Part shown: one piece after another, positions 47,510 to 59,779 of the stretch
How the letters are laid out: each line of letters begins with the position of its first letter
Position numbering within the stretch: position 1 is the stretch's first letter
DNA from: Epiperipatus broadwayi
Taxonomy: Eukaryota > Onychophora > Udeonychophora > Euonychophora > Peripatidae
Assembly: GCA_028023455.1 (NCBI GenBank)
Contig: JAQFVV010000111.1
Coordinates: 2,607,909 to 2,671,908 of the forward strand
Direction of reading: 5' to 3'
DNA: 64,000 bases
Translations under genes and position numbers: made by a program
Notes under the pieces: generated by a model
Databases searched by the model: none
The model's input: the letters and a program-made list of their open reading frames with translations, nothing else
What the model was told of the DNA's origin: nothing

Positions 47510-47939
47510 GCTGTTTTAGGAGACTTATGCTAAATGAAGCTGTAAAAATTTATTAATCTCTTCTGATTCTTTCAATGACTTCTTTCTATATCATTAAATA
47601 ATTGAGAAGTAGGCAATATTGTAACTCCACATGATTCATTATAATGGATAAAAATACAGTGTCCATTTTTAGATGATGGGGATGTTTATATGCCTTAGAA
47701 TTTTATGGTTAGCTATTATTTCTTGGCTTATAAAAAGTGGTAAAATGATTAACACAAATGTTTTGAAAAGTGTTCATGAACTTTTTAGAAACTTTAAGTG
47801 CAATTTTTTTATATTTTCCCCAACTACCATATATAAAAGGTTTAAAAAAAGAAAGTCACCGATTTGCATAAATTTTAAGTACCAAAATATTGGCCAATTT
47901 GAAACAGTACTCACTAACATAAAGTTAATTTGATAATTT

Positions 47940-48850
47940 TGGTTACTGGCTGCAGAATTAAACTTGGTTACATGTGATGGTTTATCTGATTTAATCTATT
48001 ATAAGCATATTTTTTGAATAGTATAATTTTAATGCCACAATAAATTCTTCTAATCCACAATTTTTTTGTCCAAAATTCAATAAAATGAGTAGATAATTTC
48101 TGAAAATCTAAAATAAAAAAAATTAATTAAAAAGAAATAATTAATAAAATTGTTTTAAAACTCACCAATTTACATATAAAAATGATTATGGTTGAATATA
48201 TTCACACACACATACCAAACAAATTATCTAATTATTATTTTAAAGAACTATAATATATGATTTAACAACTTTTAAATGTTTTATATTAGTAAATTGTTAT
48301 GTATAGAAAGGAATTTCTCAATTATAAAAGATGACAATCATAGAATTTTTTCACGAACTTTTTAGAGTATTTAAGCAGTATATACAAGCACTTTAACTCA
48401 GCTGGGTGAACAAGCTGTTAATGATAAGAAAACAACCAAAATAAATTAATGTAGGCTAAGCGCTTTCAAGATTTTGTCCCTCATAATCATAGCCAAAAGA
48501 AACTATTCATAAGATCATAGCTAAAATTTAATTTATAGTCAGCAATTTTACTTGCTTTATTTTAAAGTGTGAAAAATAAAATATAGTTATTAAATATGGT
48601 GCTCTTTATAAACAATAGCAAAATATTTAATTTTACTTTTGAACTAGAAAAAAAATTATACTAACTTATAATAAATTATAACATTTTTTTTCAAGTATGT
48701 GATTGAAGAAATTTACACAAAGTAATTGATTAAAAGCTTTTACCTGATTGGAATATATTTGTATATACAAATTGTGTAAAATAACACAATAATTATGGAT
48801 TTCACAAAATGGAATCTTTAGTTTTGAATTTGGGATAATTTTAATCATAT
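47940..48850. other. AT-rich, no gene seen
   Basis: No supported feature. Confidence 0.4.
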
Positions 48851-48852
48851 AT

Positions 48853-51240
48853 ATATTGTAACCAGTTGGGTTACATAAAACACACTAATATAGTGTATGT
48901 GCATATATATACATAAAATAAAGGAAAAGTAGAAATAAATACAGAATAAATTTTTGTAGATATTTTTCTATATTTCCTAAAATAAAATAATAATAAGTAA
49001 AGGGTTAAATAACTCTGGGTTTAAAATAATATTTTATTGTAAAATTAAATATTTTAAAAAGGTCTGATAAATATTATTTGTAATTCTAATTGTGAAATGT
49101 AAAAACACAATACTTGTTTTTAAAATTAATTAAAATGTATGTTTTCAAAGGGATTAGAGTGATAAAAATAAAAACTGTTTTCAATCAAGGTGTTATTATC
49201 ACCTTAGATGATTCTATAAAAGGGCTGATAACAAAATTAGCTCCAGTCTCGACAGTGATTTTTGAAGAGAACAGTTTGTGCTGACAGTTTTGTAAGAGTT
49301 AACCAGAAGTGTCTGGTTTTAATATGTTAAGTAGTGGCCAATTAGACCAACTGCAAAGTTTGGATTTAATATTTTTGGAAAGCAGTTAGCAGAAGAGCTA
49401 TAAAATTAGCCAAAATATTTTGTGAAGAGTTGGTAACTGTAGCAGTGAATGGCATCAGTAAAGCTAGCTGCAGATATGGCTAGTAGAATACATAAAAAAC
49501 TGCTATGAGGATGTAAGAATGTAAGGAAGTAGCTGCTATTCATTTCAATAATAGAGTTTGAATTCACATGGAGAAAATGGGTCAAGATTCTTTGTAATTC
49601 ATAGCTTTAAAAGTGTTCTGGAAAAACAGCTTGCTGACCTGAAGCTTACAAAATCCAAGTATAAGGGGAACTGACTACAGAAGGGAGAAAGCCAACCGCA
49701 TCTGAATTATATATGTTTACCTGATGATGACAAGCCTGAAATTATATTTTTTTGCTGGACCAAAAATCAAGCTTACCAAGAGAAAGCTTGAAGAAATTGA
49801 TGTACTTATGCTGCTGTTTATCTGTACATGCAGGGAACCACAGATAAACACTTCTCATGTACATAGTGTTATTTTATTTTAATATTTCTTAAAATGACTT
49901 TTAAAATTATAAATTAATAACTTTAAGTTAACACAAACGAGTAACTTTCGCTTGAATTGAAATCTAATGGCAGTTATATATAATAATGAAATTTTAAATA
50001 ATTTTTTTGGTCTGAAGTGGCAGATATATAAAACGATTTTATTTTTCATTTATTAAGAACCTTGATAATTAATCAACAAGTACCTGGCAAACAAAAGTTG
50101 ACTTTATTTAGTTTGATAAAAAAAAAGGAACTTATAAACTGAAATTAAATGTTTAAATTATATATTTTGATAATACACACATATGTGTGAAATTTATGTG
50201 TTTTCCAAATGCATTATGAAAAAAAAAATTATTGTAACAAGTTTAAATAGATAAAAGTCAGTGTGCATATATACATACACACTCATATATGTAAAATTAT
50301 AATCATTTTTTTGTTAGTGAATATTAATTGTATGTTAGAAATCGTGCATCTGTGTGCACATATATGTAAATCAATGTAAAAATTTGGATTTTGAATAGAA
50401 ATTATGTAAATTACAATGTGACAATACAAAATTTTGCATAGAAACCAAAATCAGACCTTAAATTTTATTTTTTTGTTATTAATACATATATATTTAATTC
50501 TTAAAAATTGTTTCCATCATCTCTTGGTCATATATAGTAATAGAGCTTATGTTCTCTGAGCTAGATTCGAGCATAGGATGAATATGTAAATGGGGATGTG
50601 TACTTAGTGCTTTGGGGCATCCAGAGATGATCAATCGTCATCCTGGTTGGCGCAAAAGAGAATACTCTTTAAAGCCCATGCACTATTATCTTTTATTTTA
50701 CTTTTAGTCTTATTAAAAGTTAAGTTATAGTTGGCCAGTACATTAATGGTACCTAAATGGTCAGAACATTGATGATGATCAGCATGTTTTAATGTCCCAG
50801 CATTATTGTTTTGATTTCTGATTATTGGGTATTCTATGGATGGGCACTAAGCTGGTGCATCCAAATTATGGTCAAGCTAGCAAAGGCTCAATAGCTAGCC
50901 TGGTCTAAAGAAGACCCATTTCCATTCCAGTCATAAGATTTACTGTTGATATATTGTGCTGATTTGTTTATTCCCATCAATGATGATGATGGATGGTTAT
51001 TTCTCTTGAATATTTACTTGCACATATTTATTTTTTGATAATGCTGGTTGATGAATTTATAATTATGTTTTAGTTGCTCTTCTGAGTTAGCTGGCTGATC
51101 TCTCAGAGATTCTCTATCTTATGCTCTTATAAAATATTATATTACTTATATATACTTCTGTAAACTATTGATTTTTGATTTTAAATTTACTGGGGTTGAT
51201 GATGATTTTTCATCACCCAGTTCAAACTTGATTAGTTTTT
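48853..51240 (+). repeat. Unnamed dispersed repeat R, copy 2
   Basis: The first ~600 bp match copy 3 (56037 onward) closely: TTGTAACCAGTTGGGTTACA, GTAAAGGGTTAAATAACTCT, AAAAAGGTCTGATAAATATT and TTTTCAATCAAGGTGTT. The last ~850 bp match copy 1 (39.7-40.46 kb). It is therefore the bridge that shows copies 1 and 3 are one family. No open frame is shared among copies. Confidence 0.7.
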
Positions 51241-51407
51241 TTTTTCTTCCACTTTCGATACCCCCCATTTCATTACTATATATATCATTAAAATTAGTCA
51301 ACACTTAGACAATCCCAATATCAGCAACAATTGACAATCTCGACATGTTGTTGTCAAGACAACATCCTTCTAACAGTGAAGGTGTTATATACCTAAAAAA
51401 CGAAATT

Positions 51408-53178
51408 GGGTACTTTTTCGCAACACTGGACAAGTTGCTTGATGGTGCTGTTTTTATGTAAACAAAAACAAATATAACATTCCAGGCTGGTGTAGTATTT
51501 TGGGTTTGAATATTTTATTGATATACATTTCTATTTCATATTTTATCAACATATATTTTTGTTTGACATATTTTATCGATATATTTATTTCAAAGCTTTT
51601 TTTAATTTGGTTTTTAGGTCTTATTTTTTGAATTTCATACATTTGTTGTTGTTGTTTTTTTGTTAAAAAAAATTACATTTATTAATTTTTATTTATTGCT
51701 TGAAATATGGCATTTCAAAACCTCATTTTATTGACTTTTGTAGTTGGTTTTTATGTGTTGTTTTTTAAAAATTTGGATTTTGTGCATTTGTTGTTCCTTT
51801 TTTTGAAAAGAAACCAAACATAACATTTAATAAAATTAAAAACATTAACACACCTTCTTTGATTGACTTTTTCATTTTGTTTTTATTTGCTGTTTTTTTT
51901 TTTTAATTGAACAAATGAAAAAGAGAAAGATATTAATCCATTACACTTTGTAGTTTTTTTTTGGGAGAAGCTTCCTGCGTTATTACTTTTTTTTTTGACT
52001 TTGGAATGAAATAAACTAAAACGAAAACATTATTGGTATATTTAGTTTGTGCTTTAATGAAGTTTATGCTTTCTAGTTTCTTTTGGGAGGGGCTAGCTGC
52101 ATTCTTACTTTTTTATTGGCTTTGGGATGAAAGAGTAAAATGAAACATTACTGTTATATTTAGTTTGTATTTTAATAAAGTTTACGATTTCTAGTTTCTT
52201 TTGGGAGGGGCTGGCTGCATTCTTTTTACTTTTTTATTGGCTTTGAGATGAAATAAAGTAAAATGAAAACATTACTGTTATATTTAGTTTGTGCTTTAAT
52301 GAAGTCAAAACCTAACCCTAACATGCAAGACTTACAATTTCTTTTTTGAAAGACGGCATTTCAAAAAATCGATTGAAAACTGCTGTACACATTCCATTCC
52401 ATAAGTTTTAAAGTTCATACAGATTTTTATGGACACCCACGCCCACACAACAAATAATAATTAAAACAAAACAACTAATAAACAGACATTTAATTGACAA
52501 TTGATACGCAAACAAATGAAGCCAAAAGAGTAATGATTTCTTTAGCTTATGTGTTTATTTAGAATCAATAGATAAATAAAAAATTCATGGCAGGCAGTAT
52601 GTTGGTGGCCTGCAGAAATGACACAGCATTAGCCTGTCACAGGCAACTGCCAGAATTTTACATTTTCAGCGTCAGACATTTGGTTTATTTGTTCTCAAGA
52701 AAAACGTGATGTTGCACATGAGTTCTTGCAAAATGTATTTGTGAGTGCACTTTTGAGATTGGTCTGGGTTTTTTTACTTCTGCAGGACAACCTCTAACAT
52801 CATGATAATTCTCAGTAGGTATCAGTATATAAATTAGGGTGTTTGTAACTTATAAAAAAATGCAACATAACACAGTTATGGACATTTTAAATTAAAAAGC
52901 CATCATATCACACGATAGCGATCTATAAAGTTTCACAATTTGCACAAAGACTTGCAACACCAGGCAGGCAGGCAGGCAGGAATTTTCTGTGCATTTTTAT
53001 AAAACTGTGATGTCTAAGAGGGAAATAAACTGGAATTCTTTGGTTTGATTCTATCTAAATTCACAGAGTGGCCTTAAACGCAACTTCGGATTGAGGCCAT
53101 GTTAAACGGCATAATTCTGCTGGTTTGTGAAAAAACAGCACCATCAAGCGACTTGTCCAGTGTTACAAAAAAGTACCT
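51408..53178. mobile_element. Long-TIR DNA element, copy A
   Basis: The left end GGGTACTTTTTCGCAACACT..GGACAAGTTGCTTGATGGTG is the inverse of CACCATCAAGCGACTTGTCC..AGTGTTACAAAAAAGTACCT at the right. A 6 bp direct repeat GAAATT (51402-51407, 53179-53184) flanks it exactly. The 1771 bp interior has no transposase frame but holds a ~120 bp triple tandem repeat and CCTAACCCTAAC. The terminal core CTTGATGGTGCTG recurs in related form in elements B, C and D. Confidence 0.8.
51955..52310. repeat. Three-copy ~120 bp tandem repeat inside element A
   Basis: Each unit carries TTTTGGGAG..GCT, TTTTTTATTGGCTTTG.GATG and ATATTTAGTTTGTGCTTTAA, with unit starts near 51955, 52077 and 52197. Confidence 0.85.
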
Positions 53179-53189
53179 GAAATTGTTTA

Positions 53190-54395
53190 TAATCCTTCTT
53201 TGTCCAGAAGTGCTTACTGAATAAAATGCATCACATTTTATAATTATATGTATTTCATCTTCCACATTTTAAAATAATGTAAATAAAATCTGCTTAATAT
53301 ACAAAAAAAGCCTATTAATATTTATGATTAGTGATATTTAAGTCTTACTATGGTTTATGAAGGATGCTTCTTTGATATCTGTAATTGTGAGATATAATGC
53401 CCTAATTTATAATTTAGAAGGTATCTTATTTTTATTTTGAAATTATAGTTTCACTTAAATGCTTTCATTCGTAGAATTAAAAATTTTAAGAATATTTATA
53501 TAAAAACTATGTAGAATTAAAATTAAATAACAATGAGATAAGGTAATGCTTCAATATAAACTAAAAAATGCAAAAATATATTACAAAAAGGCTTCATGGA
53601 TAATGGATAGCATATCCACCTGTCATACTTATCATTTAAAATTAGTATTAATTATTACTTTTTTTAAAATAAAAATATTTTTTCAGAAAAAATGGATTAC
53701 AGCTTAATCAGCTATCAAATAATCATTAGTAAATTTGTATCTAAATATGTTTAATTAGGGCAAAATTCTCAGTTTAATCTGGTTTGCTGAAATAAGTGTA
53801 ATTATAGTATGATTTAGCTTTCATTGATAATAGAAAATACTATGCTCTGTTGCTAAGTTTATGATTTTATAGTTAATATTTTTTTTAATTTCATTTTTGC
53901 ATTGGATATACAGTATTTCTAATATAAATAGCGATGATTTAACATTCCTTAATGAACTCATCACACAATTATATCTTTACTAAATTCCTCCAACAAAGTG
54001 ATAATTTCAACTGTACATCTGACTTCTTCAAAATTTCTGCTCCACTTAAAATCTTAAAATATTTTTTAATAAAGGTTTGATGTAGACTGTCGAATAGTCG
54101 CCAACTATATTGGAGAATTCAATGAAGGCATTACATTATATTGAGTGAATAACAGAGTATTAAAGATTATTGCTACTTACATTAAAACTAATATTTCCCA
54201 TAATTTGAATTTACAAATGGAAATTAATAATGTATGTAAATAAAATCTATATAAAAAACTTACAATTTTTTGTTAACCATTAGTTTGACTATTTTTTAAA
54301 CAAAATTAAATGACAATTATATTATTATTTTTTAAAATAAACTTTTATTCATAATTTTATAACTAGATATTAAAATTACCATATATATATATATA
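53190..54395. other. AT-rich, no gene seen
   Basis: No supported feature. Confidence 0.4.
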
Positions 54396-54399
54396 TATA

Positions 54400-55148
54400 T
54401 AGTAACTTAATAATTAAAAAATATTTTATCCACTTAGAAGCGCTTTCGATTATCCCAGTAATCTGTGTCAACTAAAGCTTTGAAATGCTCACAATTCCAT
54501 GATCTTAACTTTTTCTGCTTGTCTGCTAATCAAGTCATGTTTATATTTGTATAATACCATAGCTTCCTTTATTTTTTCTTTTATTGTTATTTTTTTCAAT
54601 TTGCAATATTTTTACACTGTTAAAATTGAAGTCAAAACCATAAATACATGATTTATTATGGTCATAAAAAACAGATGCTGAAATATTATTATCTACTATG
54701 CAATTTTGTTTTGATTTCTGAACACCCTTTAATAATAGCAAGTGTTCTTTAGTTCTTTTTTCCAATGTACATCTAGATTCACCTATATATCCATTTCCAC
54801 ACCTACATATCCATTTATAAATGACACAATTTTTATTTATAAATGAGATTTTACATAGTAATAATAATATTTCAGCATCTATTTTTTACGATCATGTATT
54901 TATGGTTTTGACTTCAATTTTAACAGTGTAAAAATATTGCAAATTGAAAAAAATAACAATTAAAAAAAAAAAAAGGAAGCTATGCTAATATACAAATATA
55001 AACATGACTTGATTAACAGGCGAGCAGCAAAAGTTAAGATCATGGAATTGTAGGAAAGTTAGCATTTCAAAGCTTTAGTTGACACAGATTACTGGGATAA
55101 TCGAAAGTGCTCCTAAGTGGATAAAATATTTTTTAATTATTAAGTTAC
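54400..55148. repeat. Inverted duplication of a GIY-YIG (PLE-like) fragment
   Basis: 54400-~54705 is the inverse of ~54850-55148 (GTAACTTAATAATTAAAAAA / mirrored at 55148; GATTATCCCAGTAATCTGTG / mirrored near 55095). The arms are ~300 bp with modest divergence and a 9-10 bp gap near 54658. The ~145 bp loop and left arm together encode a GIY-YIG domain on the minus strand. Confidence 0.85.
54541..54838 (-). pseudogene. GIY-YIG endonuclease fragment, PLE-type
   Basis: Reading the minus strand from about 54838, upstream of the first ATG at 54765, gives VIYKWICRCGNGYIGESRCT then LEKRTKEH, the core of a GIY-YIG nuclease (YK..C.CG..YIGES.R....R..EH). Further on come HNKSCIYGFDFNFNSVKILQ and KRKNKGSYGI, matching the segment after the catalytic region of PLE endonucleases (H.I.F...KIL..E....R.IKEA). 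It ends at a stop at 54541. There is no RT upstream, so it is an isolated C-terminal piece, probably of a PLE different from the one at 9.2 kb. Confidence 0.7.
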
Positions 55149-55149
55149 T

Positions 55150-55800
55150 GTATTTACAAATATTCAGTTATATAATTATGTATATTGCTTTAAAAATACA
55201 GACATCGAATCATAATATTATATATACTAATTTTAATTTTATATGATAACAAACTATTACATAACTATCCCCAACTACCTTTCAGTATCTGCATTAGGAG
55301 CAATCTATTCTATTTATTTTGCCCTTATAAGCCTGAGTATGGACATTAGGTGACAAAACTGCATACATATTGCCTTCTATTGATCAATATGAAGCATTTA
55401 ATCTACCCTCACATTCAACACATATATTTTTATTTTTTAAAAAAATAATATTTTGTATTAATTTAAACATTATCATGTTTAAATCCCAAGCTACTGCACA
55501 GAAAATATAGGAAAAAATAACTGTTTTGTAGATGATGTGATCCATTGCATCACATTTATAATATCCAGTATGTAATATGCAGAAATAATTAAGGAGATTT
55601 GGATGGGACCCTAAAATCTAGTGTTCACTTATTATTCACTTACAATAAATGGCTCTTGAGTAAAGCAGATGCCTTTCTGCATCCACAACATTTGTTTCTA
55701 AGGCACATTGTGGATAGTAGTGAATTATATTTTTTACAAACACTCATATTTACCCAGGTGATCATATATGCCATAAATACATGTTCAAAATAAGTAACAC
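55150..55800. other. AT-rich, no gene seen
   Basis: No supported feature. Confidence 0.4.
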
Positions 55801-55801
55801 A

Positions 55802-55802
<1 letters not shown>

Positions 55803-55850
<48 letters not shown>
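55803..55850. repeat. (CA)n(TA)n microsatellite
   Basis: A CA tract runs directly into a TA tract that abuts the foldback element. Confidence 0.95.
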
Positions 55851-55852
<2 letters not shown>

Positions 55853-55856
55853 GTTA

Positions 55857-56022
55857 TTGAAGGAAATTAGTCTTCACACTTGCAATACAGAATTGACATG
55901 CACTCCTCAATCAATAAACATTTTAAAAGTATAGATAATCCCATTTATGCTTTAAAATGTTTATTGATGGAGGAATGTATGTCAATTGTTTAATGCATAT
56001 GTAAAAACTAATTTCCTTCCAC
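55857..56022. repeat. Small foldback MITE within TA repeats
   Basis: The arms 55857-55930 and 55950-56022 are inverted (TGAAGGAAATTAGT / ACTAATTTCCTTCC and CAATCAATAAACATTTTA / TAAAATGTTTATTGATGG). TA tracts lie on both outer sides, consistent with insertion into a TA microsatellite. Confidence 0.75.
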
Positions 56023-56036
56023 AATATATATATATA

Positions 56037-57227
56037 TTGTAACCAGTTGGGTTACATAGTACACACATAATAATATAGTGTGTGTGTGCATATATATAAA
56101 GTAAAGGAAAAGTAGAAATATACACAGACAAAACTTCTAGTAGATATTTTCTAAAATAACATAATAATAAGTAAAGGGTTAAATAACTCTGGGTTTAAAA
56201 TAAAATTTCATTATGAAATTAATATTTTAAAAAGGTCTGATAAATATTATTTGTAATTCTGATTCTGAAATTTAAAAGTAAGCATGTTTTCTGATAATTT
56301 AAAAAAAGTCTATTGTTGTAATCTTTAATTAATTTGTAAATTTCTATTATCTGAGTAAAAACATGTATGTAGATTCTAAGGGATTAGAGAGATAAAAATA
56401 AAACTCTGTTTTCAATCAAGGTGTTGTTATTACATCAGATGATTTTATAAAAAGATGATAAAAATATCAGTTAGTCTTGATAGTGATTTTTGAAGAGAAC
56501 TGTCTGGATAATAGTTTTTGTAAGAACAGGTCAGCTGAAAAGTTGTTTACAATATTTTTTTGCAGCTTGTTGAAGTTTGCAGCAGTTGGTTTTAGCTGAC
56601 TGTAGAATTTGGCAGTATAGCTATCATGAACTGATATAGCTGAAGGCAGGAAAGTGAATTCAGGAACTGCTACTGTTTACCTTTGCAGGAGTTTGAATTT
56701 ACATGAAGAAAATGACCCACTTCGTTGTGCTGAAATTCATAGCTTTAAATGTGGAGAGGACAGTTGCTTGCATGAAATCTATCAAACAAAGACAGCTCTA
56801 GCCTGGAACAATCCTAGATAGAAACCCAACTACAGACCAACATTTTTACATGGATTATATTTTTTCCTGATGATCTCAATCACTAAAACCAAACTCACCA
56901 AAAAAAATCTTCCAGCTTGCCCAGGGAATCCCAGCCAGCTGAAGAATTAATTACATGGATGCTGAATCAGATAAAGGCAGAGATGCATGGCATATATACA
57001 GCTGGTGGTGAGTAGCATTATATATGATAACAAAGTTTTAAATAATTTCTTTAATAAAATGACATTTTTATAACTGATAGAAATATATAAAACTATATTA
57101 GTTTAAAATTGCTTATTAAAGAAGAAAAAAACTGTTTAAAGTTGTATTTATAATTTAGAAAAAAGTACAAAGTTATAATTAATAGTCAAGCAAAAGATTT
57201 CCAAAAATCTTTTAGATTAGAAAAAAG
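56037..57227 (+). repeat. Unnamed dispersed repeat R, copy 3 (5' part)
   Basis: It begins with the same TTGTAACCAGTTGGGTTACA as copy 2. Near its right end, CCAAAAATCTTTTAGATTAG matches copy 1 at 39124 (CCAAAAATCTTTCTAGATTGG). It stops at the left TIR of element B, so B inserted into or truncated it. Confidence 0.7.
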
Positions 57228-58441
57228 GGTGCTTGTCTTATAGATAAAGACGCCATTCGATGGTGCCATTTTCATGCTAAAACTATAAAATATGACCATT
57301 CCCAGGCCATTGATTATAATAATTTTGCTGTGCTTTTTTGTAATACAAAAATAAAAACAAAACAAAATTGTCTTTTTTAAATATTATTTTTTATTAATGT
57401 ATACAATTTAAATGATAATAATAAATGTAAAATAAAATCAACAAATTACAATTTGATTCATGTTTTTTATTTTGCTTTATTAGATAAATCAATTTTCTAT
57501 CGTATATTTTTTTACTTGTGTTACGGCTTTTTTTTATCAATTTTCTATAAGATATTTTTTTACTTGTGTTATGACTTTTTTTTTGTTGTTGTTTAAAAAA
57601 TAATAATCGTAATAAAAAGTTACATTTCTTAGTCTATTTTTTATTTTTTTAGTCTTCATTTTACATTTTTTTTTTTTTTACAGACAAAGAGATATTACGG
57701 CTATTTTTTACTTCAAATAGAATGACAATAAAAAGTTGTTAGGGTTAGTTTTAGGGTTAGTGTTCTGTTGTTTGTAATGCTAAAATAAAAAATATCAAAA
57801 CCATAACCATAGTCAGACAAAAGAAAGAAACTCAAAATTTTTTAAACAACAATGAACACATATGTCTTCTTTACTTATTAACCATGTTTATAATATTTGC
57901 TTTTGCAAAAAATCGTGCCTATTTGTACTTTTCTTTCTGGATATTTTTTTGTTACCACTCTTTTTTACTTCAAAAATATACACATGGTAGAATCTTCTTT
58001 GTCTTGTGGAATGTTACAAACAGTATGTTACTTGACGTGTTACCTAATTGCAATTCACTAAAAACATAGATCTTGTCAACATTTTCCCAATTAAAATTTC
58101 AATACAGTATGTTGTAAAAAGTCTTATAATTATTACTTTACAAAATCTGAACATTTCGATACTTTAAAAAAAAAAAAAAATCCAATGAAAATAACATTTC
58201 CATCCAATTAAAAAAAAAACACCCTCACCACAAGCCGTAACTATTTTATAAACTGTTTGAATTTGGAAAATGTATTTGCTGTGATGCGACATAGCAGCCT
58301 GAAATCTGTAGCACAACAAAAAAGTTGTATATATAGAAAACACGGGTTCGAATGTGTCGGCTGCGGAAATGGCATTTTTATGTGTTTTAGCGCCAAAATG
58401 GTGCCATAGAGCAGCGTCTTTAGCTATAAGACTAGTACCAA
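57228..58441. mobile_element. Long-TIR DNA element, copy B
   Basis: The left end (GGTGCTTGTCTTATAG, ATAAAGACGCCATTCGATGG, TGCCATTTTCATGCTAAAAC) is mirrored at the right (GCGCCAAAATGGTGCCATAG, AGCAGCGTCTTTAGCTATAA, GACTAGTACC), giving imperfect TIRs of ~75 bp. The interior is the same sequence as copy C and includes TTAGGGTTAGTTTTAGGGTT. Open frames in the interior (57884-58069, 58164-58520) show no transposase motif. Confidence 0.75.
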
Positions 58442-58449
58442 AAAAAGAA

Positions 58450-59325
58450 AGGCATTTTAAACAATTAATTGTCAAAAATTTGGTAGTTCTTATTTGAAAG
58501 AAAAAGACTATATTCAGCAAAGAGAATTAAATTGTGAAAATAATCTTTAATAATTTTATTGTGATAAATACAAATGTTATGTAGATAAATTAATGTTTCG
58601 CATGTCTGTGCACATTATATCGTGTTTCAGTAAAACTAGTATGTAAAATGTATTTCATTTAACTGAAACTTTAATCATTTATTGTATTTTTATATAATTT
58701 AAGATTTTGATAATTATTTTGTAACAAGTCAAATATGTTCAGAAAATTCATGCACATGCACAATATTTGAATCTATTTACTAAACGAATATTTACTAAAT
58801 GAATTTTATTTTAAATCAAAATATATTACGACAGTAATATATTTGTAAATAGATTCAAACAAAATAACTTTAACAATTTATAATTTTGATATGTTTTAAA
58901 ATGCATATCATAGTGTGTGTGCAATTACAACTTATATAACCTATTTTTAAATAAATGTAAATTATGTGAACAAATACATAATTCATAATATTTTATTTTA
59001 TTTGGGAATAAGTTATATATATATAATACGAGCATTGTGCTCGTGGTTTAAAATTAGACGGGATTTTCGGTATATAAGGGTATTGCAGACACACTACGAT
59101 AGATTGGAGTTCAAACTAAGGTATGAGGGTAGGAAATAGGTAAGAAAAGGTGAAACGAAGATCTGCAAAGCAGACCTTACTGTTTCAATATATATATATA
59201 TATATTATATCATTAATGACAATTTAGCATTTCTTGCTATCTATTAAAATTTTTTCTAACGACTTAATATTTAGAATAAAATAATAAACCTTAATGATCT
59301 CTTTACTTGTGGAAAATAGTATATT
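58450..59325. other. AT-rich, no gene seen
   Basis: A less A/T-rich patch at 59030-59190 (beginning ACGAGCATTGTGCTCGTGG, a short hairpin) may be part of a dispersed repeat. Confidence 0.4.
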
Positions 59326-59779
59326 TAAATGAAAAGACACTTTGATTTTTTTTGGAGGCCTTAAAAACTGAGCAGAGTAAATTCCTAATGCCCACTCTAT
59401 ACATTCTTGTAATTGCAGCTACTTTTACTTTGTGATTATCATATAGTATATGAACATGATGGACTTCTCACCAACATGCATTAGCCAGTGCAGTGAGCTT
59501 ATTGGCTTTTTATCACTGAACTTAAGATCAAAAAACACCACGGTCTTTCTCCTCAGTGGTTTGATAGCTCTTAACTGAAATATCAGTTGAGGTTTTTTGA
59601 AGGCAAAATGAATGTGTGTGTATGGATAGTATTTATATTTTTTAAATAGAGACAAAAATAAATTATGGTCCTTATTCTCAAAAGCCATAAAGTTACCAGA
59701 CAAGGCAGCAATTGGTTTCCAAAGGTGGAGACATGATAAGAATCTTCTAATTGTGAACCCAGGCTACCATTTGAAGATG

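Noticed and set aside
47673-47933. Plus-strand 86-codon frame at 47.7-47.9 kb
   Set aside because: No domain is seen, and it is antisense to a region that reads more plausibly as an upstream part of the minus-strand pseudogene.
53074-53265. Minus-strand frame starting MEDEIHIIIKCDAFY, resembling the zinc-binding tail of some reverse transcriptases (EDE.HF...CP.Y)
   Set aside because: The match is short, lacks the second Cys and His spacing I would expect, and the frame runs into the right TIR of element A at 53178. Too weak to call.
58164-58520. 118-codon minus-strand frame across the right end of element B
   Set aside because: It crosses the TIR boundary into flanking DNA and has no transposase-like motif.
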